Origin: DASQPR01 sp963724705
GTDB taxonomy: Bacteria; Actinomycetota; Actinomycetes; Mycobacteriales; Micromonosporaceae
NCBI GenBank assembly: GCA_963724705.1
Contig: CAVRVS010000003.1
Location: forward strand, 253,432 to 317,431
Direction: 5' to 3'
Length of the DNA: 64,000 bases
Below, in pieces: positions 22,391 to 30,597 of the stretch; position 1 is the first letter of the stretch, and each line of letters opens with the position of its first letter. The translations under genes were made by a program, and so were the position numbers. The notes beneath the pieces are model-generated. The model was not told the origin of the DNA, made no database searches, and worked only from the letters and a program-made list of their open reading frames with translations.

Positions 22391-22937
22391 GAGGCAACCT
22401 TCTCAGGTGACCGACATCTGTGTTCGGCCGGCCCGCCCCGCCGATGGTCCGAGCATCGATGCGATGTTCGCCGCCACCTGGGGCGAGCCGCGAGTCGCGG
22501 CCCGTGGCCGGCTTTATGACCTGCGTACGCTGCCGACGCTGGTTGCGACGCGCACGGTCGTGGCCGGTTCCGCTCGCGAGGCCGGCGGTACGCCCGAAGC
22601 CGACGAGCAGATCATTGGCGTCCTCACGTACGAAATCGACGGCGACTCGATTGAAGTCGTGTCGATCGAAGCGATGCCACCCCATGAAGGCTCGGGCACG
22701 GCGCTGCTGGCCACGGCCGTGGAACTCGGCAGAGCCGAAGGCCTGGCTCGCTTGCTCCTCGTCACCACGAACGACAACATCGATGCGCTCCGCTTCTACC
22801 AACGACGTGGCCTGCACATCCTCGAAGTGCGGCCGGACGGGGTGGCCGAATCGCGCCAGGTGAAACCGTCGATCCCGCTGATCGGGTCGTACGGCATCTC
22901 GATGCGCGACGAGATCGTGCTCGGTTGCGATCTGTAG
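22389..22937 (+). CDS. GNAT-family N-acetyltransferase
   Basis: Acetyl-CoA-dependent acetyltransferase of about 182 residues. The acetyl-CoA loop is PPHEGSGTALLATAVELGRA, and FYQRRGLHILEVRPD is the characteristic C-terminal strand and helix. Starts are possible at ATG 22389 or GTG 22407; the domain begins just after the latter (TDICVRPARPAD). The substrate is unknown. It is divergent from the LLM oxidoreductase, with start codons overlapping. Confidence 0.85.
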   Translation: MRQPSQVTDICVRPARPADGPSIDAMFAATWGEPRVAARGRLYDLRTLPTLVATRTVVAGSAREAGGTPEADEQIIGVLTYEIDGDSIEVVSIEAMPPHEGSGTALLATAVELGRAEGLARLLLVTTNDNIDALRFYQRRGLHILEVRPDGVAESRQVKPSIPLIGSYGISMRDEIVLGCDL

Positions 22938-22989
22938 CCCGGTCGCGATCTGTAGAACCCTGCCGCACCACCCGCGCTACGGTCGACGC

Positions 22990-23781
22990 ATGGCAGGCGG
23001 CGGATATGGCTGGATCAGTCTCACGACGGACTACGGCCGGTCCGACGGCTTCGCCGCCGCGCTCCACGGAGTGATCGCCCGCATCGCGCCGACCATACGG
23101 GTCATCGACGTGACCCACGACGTACGGCCGGGTGACATCGCCCGTGGCGCCGCCGTCCTCGCGCAGACGGTCGCCGACCTGCCGGTTTCCGTACACGTCG
23201 CCGTGGTTGATCCGGGTGTCGGCACCTCGCGTCGTGCGATCGCGCTCGCCACCGACGGTGGTCTACTGGTCGGTCCGGACAATGGTCTGCTGCTGCCGGC
23301 CGCGAATGTGCTCGGCGGCGTCACCGAGGCGGTCGAGTTGACGAAGCCGGACTGGCATCGGGAGACGGTATCCGCGACCTTTCATGGTCGCGACATTTTC
23401 GCACCCGTGGCGGCGCGCCTGGCCCTCGGCGCCTCGCTCCGCGAAGCCGGCAGCCCGGTGGCGCAAGCGGATCTTGTCCGCCTGCCGCCACCGGTCGTCG
23501 ATCTCGGCGACGGATACGTCGAGGCCGAGGTGCTTACCGTCGATCGGTTCGGCAACGTCCAGTTAGCGGCAATGGCCGGCGACCTGAGCCGACTTGGCGA
23601 GAACGTGCTGGTCAGCGGCCTGCGTGCGGCGCGCGTGACGACATTCGCCGATGCGCCGCACGGCAGCCTCATCGTGTTCGGCGACTCGGCCGGGCATGCC
23701 GCGGTCGCGATCAACGGCGGCCGCGCGGTCGTCGCACTGGGCATTGAGCCCGGCGATGTGCTGCGCATAGCGTCACTCTGA
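22990..23781 (+). CDS. SAM hydrolase / SAM-dependent halogenase-fold protein (DUF62)
   Basis: A 263-residue member of the SAM hydroxide adenosyltransferase family, which splits S-adenosylmethionine into adenosine and methionine and is related to fluorinase and chlorinase. The N-terminal SLTTDYGRSDGFAAALHGV, VVDPGVGTSRRAI, and TFHGRDIFAPVAARLALG segments are conserved, as is the C-terminal barrel with VDRFGNVQL. Halogenases carry a specific loop insertion that I do not see, so hydrolysis is the better guess. The gene follows the GNAT gene on the same strand after 52 bases. Confidence 0.88.
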   Translation: MAGGGYGWISLTTDYGRSDGFAAALHGVIARIAPTIRVIDVTHDVRPGDIARGAAVLAQTVADLPVSVHVAVVDPGVGTSRRAIALATDGGLLVGPDNGLLLPAANVLGGVTEAVELTKPDWHRETVSATFHGRDIFAPVAARLALGASLREAGSPVAQADLVRLPPPVVDLGDGYVEAEVLTVDRFGNVQLAAMAGDLSRLGENVLVSGLRAARVTTFADAPHGSLIVFGDSAGHAAVAINGGRAVVALGIEPGDVLRIASL

Positions 23782-24116
23782 CGATCGTCGCGCCGATATC
23801 ACGATCGGTTGTAGCCACGCGGCCATGAGACGTGGCCGTGCTGCCGTCGGCCGATTGGCGTACCGAGGGCTTCGGTTGGCCACATCGACGCACCGGTCAC
23901 GACGCGTAACCTCGGTCCGTCGCCAGTAAACAAGGTGTCGGGCGCATCGATGCTGCTCACAGAGCGGTGGTGCGTACAGGTGCGCAACCGCAGCCCTGGG
24001 AACGGGCAATGCTGTCAGCCGAGAAACCTCACAACGAGTAGTCGCCGGGTGTGAAGTCTTCGAGTTGTCCCATCGCGGACCCGAACCAGCGACAAGGGCA
24101 CGCGAGAATAAACGGC
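23782..24116. other. Gap with no recognisable gene
   Basis: No ORF with convincing codon use is seen. A short stem GCCACG/CGTGGC (about 23815-23837) 30 bases after the SAM hydrolase stop could be its terminator. The last part should hold the promoter of the Nei-like gene. Confidence 0.4.
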
Positions 24117-24911
24117 ATGCCCGAGGGCGACACCGTCTTCAATCACGCGCGAGCGCTGCACGACGCGCTGGCCGGGCAGACGATCGTGCGGTCGGACTTC
24201 CGCGTGCCGAAGCTCGCGACCACGGATCTCGCCGGCTGGACCGTCGTCGAGTCGGCCGCCCGCGGCAAACATCTGCTGCTCCGCCTGGCCGACCCGGCCG
24301 GCGCGACGGCCACGCTGCACTCGCATCTGCGGATGGACGGATCCTGGCGTACGTTCCGCCGGGGTGTTCGGTGGCAGGGCGGTCCGGCACACACGATCCG
24401 GATCGTGCTCGACACGGCCAAGGTCACGGCCGTCGGCTATCACCTGCACGACATCGCGCTCGTTCCGACCGACGACGAGCACACCCTGGTCGACTACCTC
24501 GGACCCGATCTCCTCGGCCCGGACTGGGATGCCGCGCGGGCACTCGCGAACCTGTCGGCCACGCCGGAGCGGGCCATCGCAGACGCGTTGCTCGACCAGC
24601 GCAACCTCGCCGGCATCGGCAACATGTACAAGTCCGAGGTGCTGTTCCTGCGCGGCGTCTGGCCTTGGCGGCCGGTCGGCGACGTGGCCGACTTGGCCGG
24701 GCTGGTGTCGCTCGTACGGCGGATGATCTCTGCTCACCGGGGCCGGTGGACGCAGTCGACCACCGGGTCGCTGCGCCGCGGCGAGGAGTTCTACGTGTAC
24801 GGCCGGGCGGGCCGCCCGTGCCGGCGCTGCCGCACCACGATTCGCCGCGCGGACGAGGGCGACTACGACCGCGTCACCTTCTGGTGCCCGTCCTGCCAGC
24901 CCGAGCGCTGA
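24117..24911 (+). CDS. Nei/Fpg-family DNA glycosylase-AP lyase (Nei2-like)
   Basis: Base-excision repair enzyme for oxidised bases, 264 residues. It starts with the catalytic N-terminus MPEGDTVFNHARALHDAL, where Pro2 and Glu3 are the catalytic residues. The lysine of the beta-hairpin is in ARGKHLLLRL. A helix-two-turn-helix contains LLDQRNLAGIGNMYKSEVLF. The C-terminal zinc finger has four cysteines (CRRCRTT and WCPSCQ). MPEGDTV marks the Nei2 branch. In mycobacteria a Nei-type gene is next to lhr; here several genes lie between them. ATG 24117 is required for the catalytic N-terminus. Confidence 0.93.
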   Translation: MPEGDTVFNHARALHDALAGQTIVRSDFRVPKLATTDLAGWTVVESAARGKHLLLRLADPAGATATLHSHLRMDGSWRTFRRGVRWQGGPAHTIRIVLDTAKVTAVGYHLHDIALVPTDDEHTLVDYLGPDLLGPDWDAARALANLSATPERAIADALLDQRNLAGIGNMYKSEVLFLRGVWPWRPVGDVADLAGLVSLVRRMISAHRGRWTQSTTGSLRRGEEFYVYGRAGRPCRRCRTTIRRADEGDYDRVTFWCPSCQPER

Positions 24912-24954
24912 CCCTCCAACCCAGAGACCGGGTGGCCGGCCTCCCGAGTCGCAA

Positions 24955-25725
24955 TCAAGCCTGCTGGCGCCGCGCCGCCGAAGTGAACTCGGCCAGCGCC
25001 TCGGCCATGCCGCGCAGCTTGTCCGACGCCTCGGTGAGGCGGCCCTTGGCGACCGGCTCGCCGAGCAGGCCGTTCTCGGCGACCACACTCGCCGCCGCCG
25101 TCACGAACCCCTCGTACGCCCCGACGCCGTCGGTGAGCTGCGCGACCATGTCCATGTGGGCCGTCACCAACTGGTCGCGTGGACCGGCGGTGGTGGCCGG
25201 CAAGCGCAGCACCCGCTCGACGGCGGCCGCTCGCTCGGCGAGATCACGCAGCGCGCTCTCGGCTGTCCTCGCTTCGTCGAGAACGTCCGTGCCGACGCGC
25301 GCGCCGAGACCGGCCAGCGATTTCGCGGCTCGATCGAGACGCGATCCGGCATCCGCGACCGCCGATCCGCGGAGCTTCGAAAGGTGCTGGACGCGGTGCA
25401 ACTCGCCGATCGCCGTACGCCCGATCGGCAGCCGACCGACGACCCGCTCCAGCCGCTGCTGATTGTGGGCCGCCCGAGCCGACTCGGTGAGCGGCTCCGG
25501 GATCGGTTGGACGGCCAGCGCGCGCAGATCGGCCCACCGCCAGAACGCGATGGCGACCGAGCCGCCGGCGCCCGCCGCCCAGAACGCATCCGGCAACCCG
25601 ATGCCTTCGTACGGCAACAGGACGATGGTCGCGCCGACGAGGCCGCCGGCCGTCACCGTCCACCACCGCGCCGACCGCCGGAGCCAGCGCAGCCGGGTCA
25701 GATGACGGGCACGAGGATCGGCCAC
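24955..25725 (-). CDS. pspM: PspM, phage-shock envelope stress protein
   Basis: A 256-residue actinobacterial Psp partner. Two hydrophobic segments (WWTVTAGGLVGATIVLLPYE and AFWAAGAGGSVAIAFWRWAD) lie in the first 75 residues. A long helical cytoplasmic part ends LRGMAEALAEFTSAARRQQA. In mycobacteria PspM sits in the membrane and works with PspA and ClgR to maintain the envelope. The GTG at 25725 with GGGAG upstream is preferred over an in-frame ATG at 25767. The gene is downstream of pspA, in the mycobacterial order clgR-pspA-pspM. Confidence 0.87.
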   Translation of the reverse strand: MADPRARHLTRLRWLRRSARWWTVTAGGLVGATIVLLPYEGIGLPDAFWAAGAGGSVAIAFWRWADLRALAVQPIPEPLTESARAAHNQQRLERVVGRLPIGRTAIGELHRVQHLSKLRGSAVADAGSRLDRAAKSLAGLGARVGTDVLDEARTAESALRDLAERAAAVERVLRLPATTAGPRDQLVTAHMDMVAQLTDGVGAYEGFVTAAASVVAENGLLGEPVAKGRLTEASDKLRGMAEALAEFTSAARRQQA

Positions 25726-25745
25726 GCCTCGGCTCCCTTCCTCGG

Positions 25746-25764
25746 CCCCGCGCCAAGCGCGGGG
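25746..25764. terminator. GC hairpin between pspA and pspM
   Basis: CCCCGCGC, loop CAA, GCGCGGGG: a perfect 8-base stem in the 59-base gap. No T-run follows. It could lower pspM expression relative to pspA or stabilise the upstream mRNA. Confidence 0.45.
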
Positions 25765-25784
25765 CAACGCCGCTGCGCCGCGGC

Positions 25785-26675
25785 CTAACCGGCCGCGGAC
25801 GTGTCGCCGGTCTTGTCCTTGTCCTTGGAAACGCTGCGGCGGATTTCGTCGAGGCGGGCGACGCTGGCGTCGCCGTCCCGACCACCGGACGTGGCCGCGG
25901 AGTCGCCGGACGCGCCGGCGATGGCCTCCTGATTGGCGCCACCGGTCAGTTGGCCGCCGGACATGCTCGCTCGGATCTGTTCCAGGCGCGACGATCCGGC
26001 CATGTCGAGTGTGGACTTCTGCACCTCGAGCATGCGGCCCTCGACGGAATTCGAGGCCAGCTCGGCCCGACCCATCGCGTTGGCGTATCGGCGCTCGATC
26101 TTCTCGCGCACCTCGTCGAGCGACGGTGTGTTGCCGGGCGCGGCGAGCTCGCTCATGCCCTCCAGCGAGTGCGCCACGGTCTCCTGCATCTTCGCCTGCT
26201 CGAGCTGGCTCAGCAGCTTCGTCCGCTCGGCCAGCTTCTGCTGCAGCACCAGCGCGTTGTTCTCGACCGCCTTGCGCGCCTGCGTCGCCGCGGACAGCGC
26301 CTGGTCGTGCAGGCTCTTCAGGTCCTCCATCGCCTGCTCACCGGAGACGAGCTGGGTGGCGAACGTCTGGGCGGCGCTTTCGTACTGTGTCGCCTTCTCC
26401 TCGTCGCCATCGGCGTGCGCCTTGTCGGAGAGCACCAGGGCCTGGCGCGCCGACGACTGCAGCTTTTCGACCTCGGACATTGTCCGTGACAGCTTCATCT
26501 CAAGCTGGCGCTGATTGCCGATAACGGCCGCCGCCTGCTGGACGAGGGCCTGGTGCTGGCGCTGCGCGTCTTCGATCGCCTGCTGGATCTGGACCTTCGG
26601 ATCGGCGTACTCGTCGATCTTGGCGCCGAACAGCGCCATCATGTATCTCCAGCCCTTGACGAACGGGTTCGCCAT
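25785..26675 (-). CDS. pspA: PspA/IM30-family membrane stress protein
   Basis: Peripheral membrane protein of 296 residues that polymerises on stressed membranes. It starts MANPFVKGWRYMMALFGAKI, an amphipathic helix, followed by a long coiled coil rich in glutamine and glutamate (for example NQRQLEMKLSRTMSEVEKLQ). The last 80 residues are a glycine/serine/alanine-rich tail with two similar LEQIRASM and LDEIRRSV segments, as in the mycobacterial 35-kDa antigen. pspM lies downstream and the ClgR-like gene upstream. Confidence 0.94.
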   Translation of the reverse strand: MANPFVKGWRYMMALFGAKIDEYADPKVQIQQAIEDAQRQHQALVQQAAAVIGNQRQLEMKLSRTMSEVEKLQSSARQALVLSDKAHADGDEEKATQYESAAQTFATQLVSGEQAMEDLKSLHDQALSAATQARKAVENNALVLQQKLAERTKLLSQLEQAKMQETVAHSLEGMSELAAPGNTPSLDEVREKIERRYANAMGRAELASNSVEGRMLEVQKSTLDMAGSSRLEQIRASMSGGQLTGGANQEAIAGASGDSAATSGGRDGDASVARLDEIRRSVSKDKDKTGDTSAAG

Positions 26676-26870
26676 ATCTGCGGTCCTCTCTCAGCCGTCT
26701 TTATATGCGCCGGTCGATCCGCGCCAGGCGGTTCGTGCGCCGCTGCGCGATTCGTGCCGCGACGCGTCGCGTTACCGACGCATGCCACTCCATCGTCGCA
26801 GGCGCGCGCGACGACGTCACGCCGCATCCGGATCGATCTTTATGTCCGCCCGGATTTGTCTCGCGTCACC

Positions 26871-27506
26871 CTACGCATTTCGTGCCATCCGAGCCGACCG
26901 TGGCACGCGGCCGGTCAGACCGAGACGGGATCGCGGCCACGGCCGTTCGCCGACCGGACGTTGCGCTTCGTGCGGAGCGTCGCCTTGAGCGGGCTGTCCT
27001 GGCGGATAGAGACGGAGACGTCGCCGTCGACTGCCAGATGGTGGCCGGAGCGGGCGACCGCAGCCTTGGGCAGCATGATCGCCTGCGGTACCGGAAGCTT
27101 CGCGCCGTCGCTCGGCAGATCTGCCATCGACCCTCGTGCGGCGCGCTGGAGACCGACCGGGACGGTTTCGCGATCGCGATCCGGGCACCGGGTGACCAAC
27201 CTCACGCCGAACCGGTCCGACGAGAGCCGGGGCAGCCGGAGTGTTCGGACGGGCGGGCACGGTGGTGTGGTTCTCGGCGACCTCGACGGTCTGGCTGACC
27301 TCACGCAGCAGCTCGGACAGCTGCGCACCGAGGGCATCACAGATCGCCGCCAGCAGTTCGCTCGAGGCTTCCTTCTGGCCACGCTCGATCTCGGAGAGAT
27401 AGCCGAGGCTGACGTTGGCTGCGGTCGAGACCTCGCGCAGCGTGCGGTGCTGAGACTGGCGACGCGCCCGCAGGGCGTCCCCGATCACCCTACGCAGAAG
27501 GATCAT
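26871..27506 (-). CDS. ClgR-like helix-turn-helix regulator, coding frame changes near 27240
   Basis: The first 85 residues are an XRE helix-turn-helix of the ClgR/Psp regulator type: MILLRRVIGDALRARR, then TLREVSTAANVSLGYLSEIE and RGQKEASSELLAAICDALG. ClgR activates clp proteases and the psp genes in related organisms and binds PspA. The start is ATG 27506. After about residue 90 this frame stays open to 26871, but its codon use becomes unnatural and the adjacent frame takes over (separate entry). So the true C-terminus is uncertain. It lies directly upstream of pspA and downstream of cinA, the usual place. Confidence 0.8.
   Translation of the reverse strand: MILLRRVIGDALRARRQSQHRTLREVSTAANVSLGYLSEIERGQKEASSELLAAICDALGAQLSELLREVSQTVEVAENHTTVPARPNTPAAPALVGPVRREVGHPVPGSRSRNRPGRSPARRTRVDGRSAERRREASGTAGDHAAQGCGRPLRPPSGSRRRRLRLYPPGQPAQGDAPHEAQRPVGERPWPRSRLGLTGRVPRSARMARNA
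26915..27240 (-). other. Coding-like segment in the +1 frame after the ClgR-like HTH
   Basis: From about 27240 to a stop at 26915 the frame shifted by +1 from the regulator has almost exclusively G/C third positions. It encodes a natural-looking stretch with DRFGVRLVTRCPDRDRETV and AKLPVPQAIMLPKAAVARSG. No good ribosome site precedes its first GTG (27205). The simplest readings are a single-base insertion in the regulator gene, a +1 frameshift, or a small unrecognised gene of about 96 residues. I do not recognise the sequence. Confidence 0.5.
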
Positions 27507-27693
27507 GGGCCACCCCCCTCTCCAGCGCCGTCCACGGACGGATGCCAGCCACGGTACCCGGTAACTGCTACCGGCGGCAGCGCGGCCCGCCGCCGTCTCG
27601 CCCACCGGTGCGCGATCGTAACCACATCTGGCGGCGGAACGCCGCATTTATCCCGGAACGTCCCACTGACTGGCGTGTGATGTGCTGTGCAAA

Positions 27694-28182
27694 TCACGTT
27701 TGCCGGTCACCCCGGTCGCGGTCGAGCGCCGTTGAGAGCAACTCGATGGCCGCCCGGACGGCTCCGGCGCGGATCGCCGGCCGGTCTCCGTTGAGCCGCA
27801 ACGCTTGTCCGGCGCTCGACGGCCCGCTGACGGCGACGTAGACCGTGCCGACCGCGACGCCGTCCTGCGCCGTCGGACCGGCGACTCCGGTTGTTGCCAT
27901 CCCCCACGTCGCATCGCAACGCTCGCGTGCGCCGACCGCGAGCGCCGCCGCCACGTCCGCGTCCACCGGTCCCCGCTCATTGAGCAGATCCACCGGCACG
28001 CCGGCGAGCGTCGCCTTCAGATCGGTCGCATATACGACAAGGCCGCCACGGAACACGACGCTGGCGCCGGGGACGTCGACGATCGTCGCGGCCAGCAGCC
28101 CGCCCGTGAGCGATTCGGCGGTGGCCACCGTCTCGCCACGCGCCGCCAGCCGATCGATCAGGTCCGCGATGCTCTCGGTCAC
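27694..28182 (-). CDS. cinA: CinA-family nicotinamide-nucleotide amidohydrolase domain
   Basis: A 162-residue stand-alone CinA C-terminal domain (PncC type), which deamidates nicotinamide mononucleotide. Conserved parts are ATAESLTGGLLAATIVDVPG near the N-terminus, the catalytic-region FRGGLVVYATDLK, and GMATTGVAGPTAQDG...GTVYVAV. The frame is open further upstream inside pgsA, but the GTG at 28182, 4 bases after the pgsA stop, gives the normal length. It belongs to the rimO-pgsA-cinA operon. Confidence 0.9.
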   Translation of the reverse strand: MTESIADLIDRLAARGETVATAESLTGGLLAATIVDVPGASVVFRGGLVVYATDLKATLAGVPVDLLNERGPVDADVAAALAVGARERCDATWGMATTGVAGPTAQDGVAVGTVYVAVSGPSSAGQALRLNGDRPAIRAGAVRAAIELLSTALDRDRGDRQT

Positions 28183-28186
28183 CGCG

Positions 28187-28861
28187 CTAGAGGTCCCGGC
28201 TCGAGTGGTCTTGTTCCGACACACCATCCCCGACTGCACCGCGGACGAGGATTCCGCCCCGGCGCAACCGGAGCGCCCGCGCCACGTAATCCACACCGGT
28301 GACGACGGTGACGATCAGCGCCGCCCCCATCAGCCACGGGCCGGCCTGTGCCACCGACGAATCGAACGGCCACAGATACCAGACAATCGCCAGCGTCTGT
28401 AGCGCAGTCTTGATCTTCCCCCCGCGACTGGCCGGGATGACGCCGTGCCGGATCACCCAGAATCGCAGAGCCGTCACGCCCCACTCGCGCGCCAGTATCA
28501 CCACCGTCACCCACCAGGGCAGCGCGCCGTACGACGACAGCAACAGAAACGCCGCGCCGGTCAGCGCCTTGTCGGCAATCGGGTCCGCGACCTTGCCGAA
28601 CGATGTGACCAGGTCCCATGTGCGGGCGATCCAGCCGTCGACGAGGTCGGTCACGGCGGCGACGACAAACGTGATGCAGGCCGCGATGCGTAGGCCCGGA
28701 TGAGTCAGGTCGGAAGCGATGGTCAAGAGCACGAAAATCGGGATGAGCACGATGCGCGCCACCGTAAGGGCGTTGGCGGCATTCACCAGTGGCGCGGGGC
28801 CGACCCGCCGGCCAGCTGGCGCGGGCTCGCCCTTCTCGGAGACCACGATGCCGTCCGTCAC
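28187..28861 (-). CDS. pgsA: CDP-diacylglycerol-glycerol-3-phosphate phosphatidyltransferase
   Basis: Membrane enzyme that makes phosphatidylglycerophosphate; 224 residues with about five transmembrane helices. The CDP-alcohol phosphotransferase signature DG-x2-AR-x8-G-x3-D-x3-D is intact in DLVDGWIARTW...FGKVADPIADK near residues 70-97. The ATG overlaps the rimO stop by 4 bases and cinA follows 4 bases after the stop, so the three are one transcription unit. Confidence 0.94.
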   Translation of the reverse strand: MTDGIVVSEKGEPAPAGRRVGPAPLVNAANALTVARIVLIPIFVLLTIASDLTHPGLRIAACITFVVAAVTDLVDGWIARTWDLVTSFGKVADPIADKALTGAAFLLLSSYGALPWWVTVVILAREWGVTALRFWVIRHGVIPASRGGKIKTALQTLAIVWYLWPFDSSVAQAGPWLMGAALIVTVVTGVDYVARALRLRRGGILVRGAVGDGVSEQDHSSRDL

Positions 28862-30459
28862 GCCGGCGATCCGATGGATGACGCGGCACCTACGTTCGTC
28901 ACGCCACGCCCGCCGGTGGCCGCCGACAGCATCTCGACTGGTACGGCCATCAGATCGACGCCGTCGTTGCCGACGACCCGCGACCGTACGAGATCGCCGG
29001 GCCGCAGCGCCGCCAGGTCCACCCCGGCGCCGTCGCGATCATCGAGGTTGCCGATCAACGACGTCGAGCCATCCACCTCGGGCGCCTGGTGCGCCGCCCG
29101 GCCCTCGACGCCATCGCGTCCGATCGAGTCCACCAACACGTCGACGAACGAGCCGATGCGATCTTCAGCGCGTTGCGCGCAAAGCTCCTCGGCGAGTGCG
29201 CTCAGCTGGTCGTACCGGCGTTTGATCTCGTCGTCATTGATCTTGTCCGTGAAGCTCGCCGCCTCGGTGCCGTCCTCGTCCGAGTAGTCGAAGACACCGA
29301 TCGCGTCGAGGCCCGCGTCGGTCAGGAAACGCTCCAGCTCCGCGTAATCGGCCTCAGTCTCGCCCGGAAAGCCGACGATGAAGTTGCTGCGCGCGCCGGC
29401 GTCCGGCGCGATCCTCCGGGCGGCGTCGAGCAGCTCCCAGAACCGCTCCGACGAGCCGAAACGGCGCATCCGCCGCAGTACCGGCTCCGACGAGTGTTGG
29501 AACGACAGATCGAAATACGGCGCGACGCCGGGTGTGCCAGCGATCACCTCGACGAGACCGGGCCGGACCTCGGCCGGCTGCAGGTAGGACACCCGGACGC
29601 GCACGATGCCGGCCACATCGGCGAGCTGCGGCAAGAGCTTCTCGAGCAGCCGGGGATCACCCAGGTCCTTGCCATAGGACGTCGAGTTCTCGCTCACGAG
29701 CACGATCTCGCGCACGCCGTCCGCGGCCAGCCATTCTGCCTCGGCCAGGATCTCCTCCGGTGTACGGGACACGAACGCGCCGCGGAAGGACGGGATGGCG
29801 CAGAACGAACATCGCCGGTCGCAGCCGCTGGCCAGCTTCAACGACGCGACCGGACCACGGGCGAGCCGCTGCCGGAGGATCGGCCGGAGATGAGCCGGCG
29901 TCGCGCTGTCGACAATCAGAGGCGAGCTGTATTCCGAAACCGATAGACCGTGTCCCGGGACCGAAAGCGTCGCCGCGCGGCGGTCGACCGGCGTCAGGGG
30001 CAGGAGCGTCCGTCGGTCCTTCGGCACGTGCGAGGTGACCGTCGCGCCGGCGGCGATCGCATCGAGCGTGGCGGCCATGTCCGGGTAGTGGTCGAAGCCG
30101 AGCACCGCCGACGCTTCGGGAAGACTGTCGGCCAGCTCCCGGCCGTACCGCTCGGCCATGCAGCCGGTCGCTACCACCTTCGCGCCGGTGTCGGCCGCGG
30201 CGAGCAGCGTGTCGATCGAGTCCTGTTTGGCGCTCTCGACGAAACCGCATGTATTCACGAGCACGACGTCGGCGTCCGAACCATCCGTCGTGACCGTCCA
30301 GCCGCCCTGGGCCAGCCGGGCCGCAAGCTCCTCCGAGTCGACCTCGTTGCGCGCACAGCCGAGGGTCAGCAGGGCGACCCGTCGGGGCGCGCCGGCGCCT
30401 GCGGCCGGAAGGGTGGATCCGGCGGCGTGCGGGGCGGAGGAAGGCAGGTTGGACGGCAC
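28858..30459 (-). CDS. rimO: RimO, ribosomal protein S12 methylthiotransferase
   Basis: Radical-SAM enzyme that methylthiolates the conserved aspartate of ribosomal protein S12; 533 residues. Auxiliary-cluster cysteines are in TLGCARNEVDSEE, NTCGFVESAKQDS and ATGCMAERYG. The radical-SAM triad is CDRRCSFC in the centre, and a TRAM-like C-terminal domain follows. ARNEVDSE and GFVESAKQDS mark RimO rather than MiaB. About 28 low-complexity residues precede the domain, so a later start is possible. It begins the pgsA-cinA operon. Confidence 0.94.
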   Translation of the reverse strand: MPSNLPSSAPHAAGSTLPAAGAGAPRRVALLTLGCARNEVDSEELAARLAQGGWTVTTDGSDADVVLVNTCGFVESAKQDSIDTLLAAADTGAKVVATGCMAERYGRELADSLPEASAVLGFDHYPDMAATLDAIAAGATVTSHVPKDRRTLLPLTPVDRRAATLSVPGHGLSVSEYSSPLIVDSATPAHLRPILRQRLARGPVASLKLASGCDRRCSFCAIPSFRGAFVSRTPEEILAEAEWLAADGVREIVLVSENSTSYGKDLGDPRLLEKLLPQLADVAGIVRVRVSYLQPAEVRPGLVEVIAGTPGVAPYFDLSFQHSSEPVLRRMRRFGSSERFWELLDAARRIAPDAGARSNFIVGFPGETEADYAELERFLTDAGLDAIGVFDYSDEDGTEAASFTDKINDDEIKRRYDQLSALAEELCAQRAEDRIGSFVDVLVDSIGRDGVEGRAAHQAPEVDGSTSLIGNLDDRDGAGVDLAALRPGDLVRSRVVGNDGVDLMAVPVEMLSAATGGRGVTNVGAASSIGSPA

Positions 30460-30597
30460 CTACAGAGGGTACCTAGCGACGACGACGTACCAGCACGGCG
30501 CGGTACGGATACTCAGGGTGACATTCACAACCGGTCAACAGCACCGGAGCAGAACTAGTTACGCGACTAACTCGATCGGCCAGCTCGATCAGCCGGC

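Noticed and set aside
26705..27298. 197-codon plus-strand ORF opposite the ClgR-like gene
   Set aside because: The minus strand has natural protein segments and better third-position bias; the plus frame looks like its mirror.
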